A stretch of 18,383 nt of DNA from Gammaproteobacteria bacterium (GTDB lineage Bacteria; Pseudomonadota; Gammaproteobacteria; DSM-19610): contig JAUXDG010000027.1 of NCBI GenBank assembly GCA_030618475.1, forward strand, positions 1-18,383. The letters run 5' to 3'. This document shows positions 1 to 7,379 of the stretch, piece after piece. A program made the translations under genes and the position numbers. Under the pieces are notes generated by a model that saw only the letters and a program-made list of their open reading frames with translations, did not search any database and was not told the DNA's origin. Positions within the stretch are counted from its first letter, which is position 1; every line of letters begins with the position of its first letter.

Positions 1-1769
1 TAGGGCAGCGTGTCCAGTAATTCACCCTCAAGCTGCGGCAGATCCACAACCACCTGCTGGTACACCAGACCATTGGTGCCCTGGGCATAATAGCTTGCAG
101 TACATCCGGCTGTTGTTCCGCTCTCACCCTGGGCAATATGCATTTCGGGAGGAATGTCTTCCAGGCCTACCTTGGGCAGGAGGTCCGGATCATCAAGCTG
201 TTCCTGACGCGCCGCCAGCTCAAGCGCGCGACGCACAATGTCCTGCTTTTCTTCATCAGAAAGCTGCGCCTTTATCTCCTCCAGCCGTTCCGCTTCAGCC
301 CGATCCCGGCGCGCAGAAAGTTCGCTATCCGGCACCATAGTCAAACGCAGGCGATGAGGGTTTTCCAGCAGGCGCTCGCGTACCAGTCTGCGAATATATT
401 CGGGGTCCTGAATATTGTTACGCAACTCCTCGAGAACGGGGTCAAGGTTGAGCAGCGCCACCGGATCGCCGCGATGAATCGCGCTGGACAAACCTTCCAG
501 AATCAGCTGTAAGCCATACGGGTAACCACCACCGGAGACTTCGCGTTGACTGAGTTCCAGTTGATGCAAAACCGCTTCAACCCGATCCCTGGGAATCCCC
601 TGCTCTGCGACCTGACTCAATACGCTCAGCACCAGGTCTTCCAGGGCATCGGCCCTATCCGCTTCACTGCCCTCCAGACCACAGACAAAACTCATTTCGC
701 GATTGGAGGCCTCGAGTCCGCACAGCGGCGAGGGTGCATTACCCAGAGCTGTCGTTTCCAGAGCGTAGCGTAACGGAGACGCACCGTCATCCAATAGAAC
801 CCCTTCCAGTAAATGAGCTTCCAACTGCTGCTTCAGGTCAGTACTCGGCCCCAGTAACCAGCCCATCACAATATGTGTTTTTTCCGCTGTCTCGCCGGCT
901 TCATCAAAGGCATAACTTTCCTGGACACGGACCGGCGCCTGGTAGCGTTTTTCGTTGCCAACGGCAATATGGACATCGAGGTGCTCGAATCGAGACAAGG
1001 CCTTTTCGTGTATGCGCGCCTGATGCTCGGCAGCCGGGATATCGCCGTAGGTCATGAACACCGCATTAGACGGGTGATAGTGAGTTTTATAGAAAGCCTT
1101 GAGTTCCTGATAGCTCAAATCAGGGATATATTCGGGATCACCACCGCTGTTGTAGTGATAGGTTGTGCTGGGAAACAGGTATTTGGTCAGCGTCTGCCAC
1201 AAGGTACTCACCGCCGAGCTCATGGCGCCTTTCATCTCATTGAAAACCACACCCTTGAACACCAGCTCGGATTCGGGATGATCAACTTCGGCGAACTCCA
1301 CGCGGTGACCTTCCTGGGTAAAGTCCAGTTCGTGCAGGGACGCAAAAAACACCGCATCCAGATAGACGTCCATCAGATTGTTGAAATCTTTTTTGTTCTG
1401 GCTGGCAAATGGATAAGCCGTCCAGTCACTGCTGGTAAAAGCGTTCATAAAGGTATTCAGGGAACGCCGGATCATCATGAAAAAAGGATCACGAACCGGG
1501 TAGTGTTCGCTGCCACACAGAACCGTGTGCTCCAGAATATGGGCAACACCCTTTGAGTCGACAGGCACAGTACGTAACGCTACCAGGAACACGTTCTCCG
1601 GGTTAACCGCCGCCAGGTGGTAATGTGGCGCACCGGTGGCACGATGCCGGTATTCATCCACCACCAGTTTCAGGGATTCGATACGCTCGCTGCGTACCCA
1701 GTCAAATGCTTCGTGGGCCTCTGCTGGCGTTTGCTTTGGCGCCGCATCTCCGGCAACTGCGCTGCTCAT
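1..1769 (-). CDS. PreP-like M16C zinc metallopeptidase (insulinase family), C-terminus cut by window edge
   Basis: This is the first ~589 residues of a large clamshell-type zinc peptidase of the M16C (presequence protease/PreP, Cym1) group; full-length members have about 970 residues. The inverted zinc motif is visible as H77-I-L-E80-H81, followed by TVLCGS. The distal glutamate ligand is probably E178 in GVVFNEMKG. The order after that (NSGGDP, then DIP, then a linker rich in charged residues, then a second domain beginning NGLVYQQVVVDLPQLEGELL) matches PreP more than pitrilysin. Family members degrade short unstructured peptides. No signal peptide is seen, so a cytoplasmic location is inferred. 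The ATG at 1767-1769 is preceded by an AGGAAG ribosome-binding site about 10 bases upstream. The gene is divergent from xthA. The frame stays open to the window edge. Confidence 0.93.
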   Translation of the reverse strand, partial: MSSAVAGDAAPKQTPAEAHEAFDWVRSERIESLKLVVDEYRHRATGAPHYHLAAVNPENVFLVALRTVPVDSKGVAHILEHTVLCGSEHYPVRDPFFMMIRRSLNTFMNAFTSSDWTAYPFASQNKKDFNNLMDVYLDAVFFASLHELDFTQEGHRVEFAEVDHPESELVFKGVVFNEMKGAMSSAVSTLWQTLTKYLFPSTTYHYNSGGDPEYIPDLSYQELKAFYKTHYHPSNAVFMTYGDIPAAEHQARIHEKALSRFEHLDVHIAVGNEKRYQAPVRVQESYAFDEAGETAEKTHIVMGWLLGPSTDLKQQLEAHLLEGVLLDDGASPLRYALETTALGNAPSPLCGLEASNREMSFVCGLEGSEADRADALEDLVLSVLSQVAEQGIPRDRVEAVLHQLELSQREVSGGGYPYGLQLILEGLSSAIHRGDPVALLNLDPVLEELRNNIQDPEYIRRLVRERLLENPHRLRLTMVPDSELSARRDRAEAERLEEIKAQLSDEEKQDIVRRALELAARQEQLDDPDLLPKVGLEDIPPEMHIAQGESGTTAGCTASYYAQGTNGLVYQQVVVDLPQLEGELLDTLP

Positions 1770-1921
1770 AATGATTTGTCTTCCTATTGCTGTGAAGAAT
1801 GATTCAGTCGGATTGTAGCGTGCTGCACGCACCTTTCGCCACGTTATGCGCTTCGCGCCCGGTTTTTCCCGGGAGCTGGTGCGTAAATTTCAACCGTGCG
1901 TTTCGCTGCCGGCTTATTGGA

Positions 1922-1951
1922 TTGCCGTCTGACTGTTGCTACCGCTAGAAT
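1922..1951 (+). promoter_or_regulatory. Candidate sigma70-type promoter for xthA
   Basis: TTGCCG (1922-1927) and TAGAAT (1946-1951) are separated by 18 bases and end 30 bases before the xthA start codon. The rest of the 212-base divergent region (1770-1981) holds a short CCCGG/CCGGG hairpin near 1859-1875 and nothing else I can support. This is a consensus match by eye only. Confidence 0.4.
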
Positions 1952-1981
1952 GAGCAACGTTTCTCCGCAAGCAAAAACCCA

Positions 1982-2800
1982 ATGAAAATCGTCTCATTCA
2001 ATACCAACAGCATTCGCGCCCGTCCACACCAGCTGCAAAAACTGGTGGATGAACACCAGCCGGACATCATCGGCATCCAGGAAACCAAGGTCCAGGATCA
2101 GGACTTCCCGCTGACTATGATAGAGGATCTCGGCTACCAGGTCGCTTTCCACGGCCAGAAAGCCCACTACGGTGTGGCTATCCTGTCGAGGCAAACACCG
2201 CTGGCAGTTCACAAGGGCTTTCCCCATGACGACGAGGCTGCCCAGCGGCGCCTTATTACAGCAATCTTTCCACTTGCCGATGGACGCTCCATGACGGTCT
2301 TAAACGGCTATTTCCCCCAGGGCGAAAGTCGCGACCATGCGCTCAAATTTACCGCCAAGAGAAATTTTTATCGTGATTTACTCGAACACCTGCAGCAGCA
2401 CTATGATCCGCAACAAGCGCTGATCGTCATGGGCGATATGAATGTGGCGGCACTGGAGCTGGACATAGGTATCGGTGCTGACAATGCAAAACGCTGGTTA
2501 AAAAGCGGAAAATGCAGCTTTCTGCCGGAAGAGCGTGAGTGGCTGCAGCATCTGCTGGACTGGGGCCTGGTAGACACCTACCGTAAGCGGTTCCCCCACG
2601 TCGACAACGAATTCAGCTGGTTTGACTACCGCAGCCGCGGCTTTGAACGTGACCCCAAGCGCGGTCTGCGCATTGATCTGCTGCTTGCAACCCAGTCACT
2701 TGCTGACGTTTGCACCGATGCCGGTATCTCTTATTCCGTTCGCAGCATGGAGAAACCGTCGGATCACTGCCCCATCTGGACAAGCTTCGATATCCCATGA
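1982..2800 (+). CDS. xthA: Exonuclease III (AP endonuclease, EEP family)
   Basis: Exonuclease III acts in base excision repair. It cuts the DNA backbone 5' to abasic sites and removes 3' blocking groups and 3' nucleotides. The 272-aa length fits the E. coli enzyme (268 aa). The active-site set is complete: N7 in SFNTNSIR, metal-binding E34 in IQETK, D152 and N154 in GDMNVA, D232 in RIDLLLA, and the D261-H262 pair in SDHCPIW. The substrate-contacting FSWFDYRSRGFERDPKRGLRID block is also intact. The ATG at 1982 gives the canonical N-terminus MKIVSFNTNS, although the upstream ribosome-binding site is weak. The gene is divergent from the M16 peptidase and is followed 67 bases later by the mlaC-like gene on the same strand. 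Confidence 0.97.
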   Translation: MKIVSFNTNSIRARPHQLQKLVDEHQPDIIGIQETKVQDQDFPLTMIEDLGYQVAFHGQKAHYGVAILSRQTPLAVHKGFPHDDEAAQRRLITAIFPLADGRSMTVLNGYFPQGESRDHALKFTAKRNFYRDLLEHLQQHYDPQQALIVMGDMNVAALELDIGIGADNAKRWLKSGKCSFLPEEREWLQHLLDWGLVDTYRKRFPHVDNEFSWFDYRSRGFERDPKRGLRIDLLLATQSLADVCTDAGISYSVRSMEKPSDHCPIWTSFDIP

Positions 2801-2820
2801 AATACTTGATATTTCATTGG
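2794..2820 (+). repeat. AT-rich hairpin overlapping the xthA stop codon
   Basis: ATGAAATA (2797-2804) and TATTTCAT (2810-2817) form a perfect 8-bp inverted repeat with a 5-base loop. One mismatch further out, CC and GG extend it. It overlaps the TGA at 2798-2800. There is no following T-run, so it is not a classical intrinsic terminator. It could protect the 3' end of the xthA mRNA. Confidence 0.4.
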
Positions 2821-2855
2821 GTTATGCGCTACTATTTCTGACTGAACGGTAACAG

Positions 2856-2861
2856 TATAAT
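2856..2861 (+). promoter_or_regulatory. Consensus -10 hexamer immediately upstream of the mlaC-like gene
   Basis: TATAAT lies 6 bases before the ATG at 2868. No good -35 hexamer is found at 16-18 bases spacing (the region reads ctatttct). If it is used, transcription would start at or within a few bases of the start codon, giving a leaderless mRNA. Consistent with this, no Shine-Dalgarno sequence precedes the ATG. Confidence 0.3.
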
Positions 2862-2867
2862 CAGCCT

Positions 2868-3569
2868 ATGAAAGCATGGAAGTTTCAAAACCCATGGATG
2901 TTGCTCGTCATGCTGGCCATGGGGGCAGCGTCTTCGTTTACCCAGGCCACGCTGGCCGATCCTACTGTACATGATCCTCGCCTGTTTAAGGATCCCCAAC
3001 CGCTGGTGACCGCAAGTATCGACGAGCTTATCCAGCAGCTGCGCGACAACGCCGAGCAGATACGCGAGGACCAGTCCATCGCCTATCAGATCAGCGACGA
3101 ACTGATGGCGCCGCATATCGACTTTCCGCGCATAACCCGGCTGATCATAGGAAAATACTGGCGAACTGCCAGCCCCGTCCAGCAACAGCAACTGATTGAA
3201 GAGGTCAAAGCCCTGTTGATCCGCTCCTATGTCACGGCGATGACCAGCTACGTGGATGAAATCGTAGCGCTGGCGGAACAGAAGGGCATCAAATACATGC
3301 CGTCGCGCTACAAAACCGGTGACAAGAAAGCCTCGATACGCGCCACTATTGCCCTGCAAGGCGGACAAACGGCAGAGGTTCAATACCAGCTTTATTACCG
3401 GGGCGAGTGGAAAATCTATGATATTCGGCTCGAAGGCATCAGCCTGGCGATTACCTACCGCAGCAGCTTTGGTGAGCAGATAAAGCGGGATGGCCTGGAC
3501 AAGCTGATTACTCAGCTTGCTGAGCGCAACAGCAAAGGTGAAGTTGAGCTCCCCGCTTCATTTGATTGA
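2868..3569 (+). CDS. mlaC: MlaC/Ttg2D-family periplasmic phospholipid-binding protein
   Basis: The 233-aa product begins with a Sec-type signal peptide: K2 and K5, then a hydrophobic core MLLVMLAMGA, with likely cleavage after ATLA near residue 30. The mature part matches the MlaC family along its length. Landmarks are LIIGKYWRTASPVQQQQLIEEVKALLIRSY, then YQLYYRGEWKIYDIRLEGISLAITYRSSFGEQIKRDGLDKLITQL. MlaC shuttles phospholipids between the outer-membrane MlaA complex and the inner-membrane MlaFEDB transporter. Here the gene stands alone, with no mlaA, B, D, E or F nearby, so it may be a paralogue serving another MCE or hopanoid-type transporter. The start at 2868 gives the best signal peptide, though no ribosome-binding site is visible. 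Confidence 0.85.
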   Translation: MKAWKFQNPWMLLVMLAMGAASSFTQATLADPTVHDPRLFKDPQPLVTASIDELIQQLRDNAEQIREDQSIAYQISDELMAPHIDFPRITRLIIGKYWRTASPVQQQQLIEEVKALLIRSYVTAMTSYVDEIVALAEQKGIKYMPSRYKTGDKKASIRATIALQGGQTAEVQYQLYYRGEWKIYDIRLEGISLAITYRSSFGEQIKRDGLDKLITQLAERNSKGEVELPASFD

Positions 3570-3676
3570 ACGCAACACCCTCACCCCGGGCCACTACCAG
3601 CTGACCGCCCCTCTATTGGCCCGATTTATGCGTTATTCCTGTAAACATTCTCCGAATACCGGAAGGACAGGAAAAC

Positions 3677-3967
3677 ATGCATATCGTAGATCTATGCCGC
3701 GACCCTTATGGACAACTGTCTGCCGCCCGCAAGGCATTGCTGGAACAACTGCTGAATGCGCCGGATCGCCGCAGCTGGGAACGGGCCCGCGGACTGATAA
3801 TCCGCGACGTACCCATAGTGACGCTGGAATCGGCAGTCAGATCGGTACGCAGGAATCCCGGCGCTGACAGAACCCCGGACCCCTTCACCCTGTACCGCGC
3901 TTTACGTTTTGCCGTGGATTACGAATCCGGCGGAGCAGAATCCGATTGTGGCGGCATTTGCAGGTAG
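3677..3967 (+). CDS. Hypothetical 96-aa protein
   Basis: I do not recognise this family. The ATG at 3677 has a good ribosome-binding region (GGAAGGA at 3661-3667, and AGGA at 3669-3672), which argues for real translation. The protein is soluble-looking, with no signal or membrane segment. Its N-terminal half is rich in Leu, Ala and Arg and probably helical (YGQLSAARKALLEQLL). A middle segment reads RGLIIRDVPIVTLESAVRSVRRNP, and the tail ends ESDCGGICR with two cysteines. It follows the mlaC-like gene after 107 bases in the same direction. Its last 49 bases overlap the 3' end of the convergent ycgL gene. That overlap means the final ~16 codons are constrained by ycgL on the other strand. Confidence 0.6.
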   Translation: MHIVDLCRDPYGQLSAARKALLEQLLNAPDRRSWERARGLIIRDVPIVTLESAVRSVRRNPGADRTPDPFTLYRALRFAVDYESGGAESDCGGICR

Positions 3968-4173
3968 TAACCCCGCTCCTCAATCTGCTGCATGACCACC
4001 ACGACATCCGCCTGAGCCAGCTTGCGGCTTTCATCCAGTTCCAGGTCCATGACCTTTTCAAGCACGCCGAGCATCTGCCTCAGGCTACCCGGAACCCGCG
4101 TAAACTCATCCTCTTTTTTCACAAACAGGAAGTAGTCAAACTGCTTGAAGCTTTTGTAAACCACACATTGCAT
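3919..4173 (-). CDS. ycgL: YcgL family protein
   Basis: This 84-aa protein matches the YcgL family. It has the N-terminal CVVYKS strand, YFLFVKKEDEFTRVP, then LELDESRKLAQADVVVVMQQIEERGYYLQMPP, which is the family's C-terminal signature. The family is small, conserved in Gammaproteobacteria and structurally characterised, but its biochemical role is not established. It is the last gene of the leftward lip cluster, 13 bases after the glycosyltransferase-like gene. No clear ribosome-binding site precedes the ATG, so translation may depend on coupling. The 3' end overlaps the convergent 96-aa gene. Confidence 0.9.
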   Translation of the reverse strand: MQCVVYKSFKQFDYFLFVKKEDEFTRVPGSLRQMLGVLEKVMDLELDESRKLAQADVVVVMQQIEERGYYLQMPPQSDSAPPDS

Positions 4174-4186
4174 AATTCAGCGATCG

Positions 4187-5278
4187 CTATTGTGTAACTC
4201 CACGGTCACCGGCGTGCCCGACAACCAGCAGATAATCTGCAGCCTGGCTGGCACCCGTTGCCCCGCATGCTTTGACCAGCAGTGATCGTGCCCGCACAAC
4301 AAGATCGGTAAATTCACCGCTGACTAAGCGTATCGGCTCAACCGCGACGGCAGCATTGTGGGTCTCCAGCCACTGTAACAGCACGTGCTCTTCAGGCCAG
4401 CCTGGACGGGGAATGTACAACAGGGGGGTAGCGTTCACAACACACTCGGAAACGGTGCCGTAACCGCATTTACCTAACACGGCATCACAGCTGGCGACAA
4501 GATCGGTAAAGCCGAGCCCCGTTTTCTCCAGTGGAGTGACATTCGGGTGCCGCACCTGCCAGCGTTCACTGACTAACCAGTGAATCCCCTGATCAACTGG
4601 CCAGTTCTCCAGTGCAAAACGTGTTTCGACACCACCTGGCGCGACCAGCACCAGCGATTGACCGGGATCCAGCCCAAGTTGCCGCATGAGATCATCACGT
4701 CGGCAACGCCCCTGTGCAGCGACAGGCCCGATTGACAGCCGATTATCAAGAAATGACATAGGCATGGATGGTTCGGGACAGAGGAAAACACGCGCACTCC
4801 GATAAGCCGATTCCATGCACCCGAGAACCTTTCGGGCTTCCTTGCGGTTTGCGAAATAATGGCGATAGATATCCGCCCAGTTCAGCGAACACAGTGCAGC
4901 CGCTGGAATAGCCGCCTGCCGCGCAGCAGCCAGGGTAAGGTAAGGAACATCAGCCAGCACCAGATCCGGTTCAAGCGACTCGAGTCTGCAGGCCTCCGCA
5001 TCCACCCTTTGCTGCCAGTTCCGATGCAACGCCGCATAAGCCGCCGCACTGGCCTCAAGGTCTATGTCCAGCGCAGAATTCATCACCAGGCCAAAATCGG
5101 GCGCCTCAGCAATTAACTTGAAATCGCCCTGAATACGCCCCCTTAAAAAGGCCTCGGGCAGACTGGTCAGTATTGTTACCCGTAACGCCGGAAGCCGTCG
5201 CCGCAGCGCGTTAATAACGGGTGAAACCTGTGCAGCATGACCAAAGCCATGCGGAGTAATGGCCGCAAGCAGATGCAC
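4187..5278 (-). CDS. GT-B fold glycosyltransferase-like protein (L-arabinokinase N-domain/GT28-like)
   Basis: The 363-aa product has two Rossmann-like halves, as in GT-B glycosyltransferases. The first opens with a glycine/histidine loop, ITPHGFGHAAQVSPVINALRRR (GFGHA at 11-15). The second contains LVLVAPGGVETR near 209-220, then DLVASCDAVLGKCGYGTVSE near 259-278, and IPRPGWPEEH near 289-298. The last two are the positions where GT-B enzymes bind the nucleotide-sugar diphosphate. The HGFGHA opening also resembles the N-terminal domain of plant L-arabinokinase-like proteins. The substrate is unknown. The start is GTG at 5278, needed to keep the N-terminal strand; only 8 bases separate it from the lipA stop, which suggests translational coupling. 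It lies between lipA and ycgL in one leftward operon. Confidence 0.75.
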   Translation of the reverse strand: MHLLAAITPHGFGHAAQVSPVINALRRRLPALRVTILTSLPEAFLRGRIQGDFKLIAEAPDFGLVMNSALDIDLEASAAAYAALHRNWQQRVDAEACRLESLEPDLVLADVPYLTLAAARQAAIPAAALCSLNWADIYRHYFANRKEARKVLGCMESAYRSARVFLCPEPSMPMSFLDNRLSIGPVAAQGRCRRDDLMRQLGLDPGQSLVLVAPGGVETRFALENWPVDQGIHWLVSERWQVRHPNVTPLEKTGLGFTDLVASCDAVLGKCGYGTVSECVVNATPLLYIPRPGWPEEHVLLQWLETHNAAVAVEPIRLVSGEFTDLVVRARSLLVKACGATGASQAADYLLVVGHAGDRGVTQ

Positions 5279-5286
5279 TAACTAAT

Positions 5287-6228
5287 TCAGCGAACCAGGC
5301 CAGCGGCTTGCTGGTCCGCATGGTACGAAGAGCGCACCATTGGCCCACTGGCAACATGGCTGAATCCCAGCTTGTCAGCGGTTTCACGCAGGGATTCGAA
5401 CTCATCAGGATGTACAAAGCGATCGACGGGCAGATGATGCTTGCTGGGTTGCAGATATTGCCCGAGGGTCAGCATCTCAACATGATGGACGCGCAGGTCC
5501 TGCATAACCTGCTCGACTTCTTCAATGGTCTCGCCCAGCCCCAGCATCAAGCCTGACTTGCAGGGAACCTTCGGGTGGTCCTGCTTGAACTGTTTCAGCA
5601 GGTCCAGTGACCACTGGTAGTCTGAACCAGGGCGCACTTTCCTGTAGAGCCTGGGGATTGTCTCCAGGTTATGATTGAATACATCCGGCGGCGCCTGGTG
5701 CAGAATTTTCAGTGCACGCTCCCTACGGCCACGAAAATCAGGCACCAGAATTTCGATTTTCGTTTTCGGATTGAACTCACGAACCGCCTGTATACAAGCG
5801 ACAAAATGCTGCGAGCCTCCGTCGCGGAGATCGTCCCGGTCCACCGATGTTATAACCACATAACTCAAACCCATTGCCTTTATGGTTTGCGCCAGCTGTT
5901 GCGGTTCATTTGGATCCAGCGGATCAGGACGGCCGTGGGCCACATCACAAAACGGGCATCGGCGCGTACAGATATCACCCATGATCATGAAGGTCGCCGT
6001 TCCATGAGCAAAACACTCGCCTAGATTCGGGCAGGAAGCCTCTTCACAAACGGTATACAGCTGATTCTCGCGCAGCACCTTTTTAAGGCGCTGCACGGCG
6101 GGACCGGCGGGTGATCTGGCACGAATCCACGGTGGTTTGCGCAACGGTTTTTCAGTTGGCTCAATCTTGATCGGGATACGCGCAACTTTAGCCGCACCAC
6201 GTTCATATTTTGTTTGTTTATCTGACAT
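5287..6228 (-). CDS. lipA: Lipoyl synthase (radical SAM)
   Basis: LipA inserts two sulfur atoms into octanoyl groups bound to the lipoyl domains of 2-oxoacid dehydrogenases and the glycine cleavage H protein. At 313 aa it has normal length. The auxiliary cluster ligands are C61, C66 and C72 (CEEASCPNLGEC). The radical SAM triad is C87, C91 and C94 (CTRRCPFC). The conserved C-terminal RSSYHADQ segment supplies the serine that ligates the auxiliary cluster. Further family blocks are TSVDRDDLRDGGS, FNHNLETIPRLY, GLMLGLGET and GQYLQPSKHHLPV. The ATG at 6226-6228 has a GGA-type site about 8 bases upstream. It follows lipB after 67 bases, a gap wide enough for its own promoter, though I found none convincing. 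Confidence 0.98.
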   Translation of the reverse strand: MSDKQTKYERGAAKVARIPIKIEPTEKPLRKPPWIRARSPAGPAVQRLKKVLRENQLYTVCEEASCPNLGECFAHGTATFMIMGDICTRRCPFCDVAHGRPDPLDPNEPQQLAQTIKAMGLSYVVITSVDRDDLRDGGSQHFVACIQAVREFNPKTKIEILVPDFRGRRERALKILHQAPPDVFNHNLETIPRLYRKVRPGSDYQWSLDLLKQFKQDHPKVPCKSGLMLGLGETIEEVEQVMQDLRVHHVEMLTLGQYLQPSKHHLPVDRFVHPDEFESLRETADKLGFSHVASGPMVRSSYHADQQAAGLVR

Positions 6229-6295
6229 CTAATGATTCCGTACACTCACCGGTATTTAAAAAAGAGTCTTGATCTATTGTACAAGCATCGCAGTT

Positions 6296-6952
6296 TCAAT
6301 CTGAACACACCGTGCATCCCAACTGCGCCGCCAGATAAGGCAGCCAGCTCTCACTCACTTCGTCGACGGACAGCGCGATTCCGAGATCTCTCAGCTGTGT
6401 CACTGCCAGGCCCTCGTAACCGCAAGGATTAATTCTCAAGAACGGCTCGAGATCCATATCCACGTTAAAAGCCAGACCGTGATAACTGCAACCACGCCTG
6501 ACCCTCAACCCCAGTGCAGCGATCTTGGCACCATCCACATAGACGCCCGGGGCCTCACGACGCGCCTGCGCGGTAACATTCTGAGCAGCCAGCCAGTCAA
6601 TCACTGACTGTTCCAGGGCCTCTACCAGCTGTCGTATACCGATACCCGGTCTGCGCAGATCCATCATGATATAGGCAACCATCTGTCCGGGACCGTGATA
6701 AGTCACCTGCCCACCTCGATCAACCGGTATCACGGGTATATCGCCGCAAGCCAGCAAATGTTCCGGCTTGGCATTCATACCCAGGGTAAACACCGGTTGA
6801 TGCTCCAGCAACCACAGCTCGTCCTGTACCTCAGCGCTGCGCCGGTCAGTAAAACTCTGCATCCTGCGCCACACCGGCATATATTCGCAAACTCCAAAAT
6901 GCTTGACGCGCAGCAGCGAAGATTGTCGTTTCTCTGTTATATTCGCGGCCAT
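6296..6952 (-). CDS. lipB: Octanoyltransferase LipB
   Basis: LipB moves the octanoyl group from acyl carrier protein to lipoyl domains and feeds LipA. The 218-aa protein carries the family signature RGGQVTYHGPGQ, the catalytic lysine K143 (GAKIAALG) and the catalytic cysteine C177 (NPCGYEGL). The CSYHGLAFNVDMDL block is also present. I chose ATG at 6950-6952, which shares one base with the ybeD stop (TGATG), a standard coupling arrangement. A TTG one codon further upstream would also be in frame but is less likely. Confidence 0.97.
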   Translation of the reverse strand: MAANITEKRQSSLLRVKHFGVCEYMPVWRRMQSFTDRRSAEVQDELWLLEHQPVFTLGMNAKPEHLLACGDIPVIPVDRGGQVTYHGPGQMVAYIMMDLRRPGIGIRQLVEALEQSVIDWLAAQNVTAQARREAPGVYVDGAKIAALGLRVRRGCSYHGLAFNVDMDLEPFLRINPCGYEGLAVTQLRDLGIALSVDEVSESWLPYLAAQLGCTVCSD

Positions 6953-7224
6953 CAAAGCACCATTAAAACCGCTTTGCAGGCTGTCAGGCCGCGATAAAGA
7001 TCGTCGAGTTGTCCGCGGCTGCTCACCCGAACAGTAAAAGTGACGGATAGATAATTGCCGTTCCGGCTTGCCCTGCTGCGCATGTTGTCAGTCTCGAAAT
7101 CCGGCACATGGTGACGCACAATACCCAGCGCTTTAGCCTCGAATCCGGAATCACTACGCCCCATGACTTTAATCGGGAAATCACAGGGGAATTTCAACGG
7201 GCTCTCTGTTTCCTGCATAGGCAT
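6952..7224 (-). CDS. ybeD: YbeD/DUF493 family protein
   Basis: This small ACT-like protein (90 aa from the chosen start) matches YbeD. It has FPCDFPIKVMG near the N-terminus, then NYLSVTFTVRVSSRGQLDDLYRGL and the conserved end KAVLMVL. Its function is uncertain; it is often found directly before lipB and may be regulatory. The frame is open upstream to a TTG at 7263, but ATG at 7224 gives a length close to E. coli YbeD (87 aa), and ATG at 7218 is also possible. No strong ribosome-binding site distinguishes them. A TATGAT hexamer lies directly before 7224. In several Gammaproteobacteria dacA sits just upstream; here a palindromic element does. Confidence 0.88.
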   Translation of the reverse strand: MPMQETESPLKFPCDFPIKVMGRSDSGFEAKALGIVRHHVPDFETDNMRSRASRNGNYLSVTFTVRVSSRGQLDDLYRGLTACKAVLMVL

Positions 7225-7379
7225 ATCATAGAGCAAGCCGTGGGAAATTACCCCAGGGTCCAATGCTGCTTACTTATCCGCCCCGATCGAACAGCATTGA
7301 ATTCAGCCACGCAAGACAGACCAATCAGCGGCCTTATTTAAGCGGTTCCCCTCACAAATTGAGTGGGTTATTTGGGCCT

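Noticed and set aside
873..1556. Rightward 227-codon open frame
   Set aside because: It lies opposite the M16C peptidase, whose zinc motif and family blocks are intact on the other strand.
1855..1880. CCCGG/CCGGG hairpin between the M16 gene and xthA as a terminator
   Set aside because: It lies between two divergent genes, where no transcript is expected to end, and has no T-run on the 3' side.
2832..3383. Leftward 183-codon open frame
   Set aside because: Antisense to the mlaC-like gene, which has a signal peptide and a full family match. The antisense product resembles nothing.
4178..4189. GCGATCGC octamer before ycgL as a repeat of the HIP1 kind
   Set aside because: I noticed only this one copy in the window, and HIP1 abundance is a cyanobacterial trait. 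It is probably chance.
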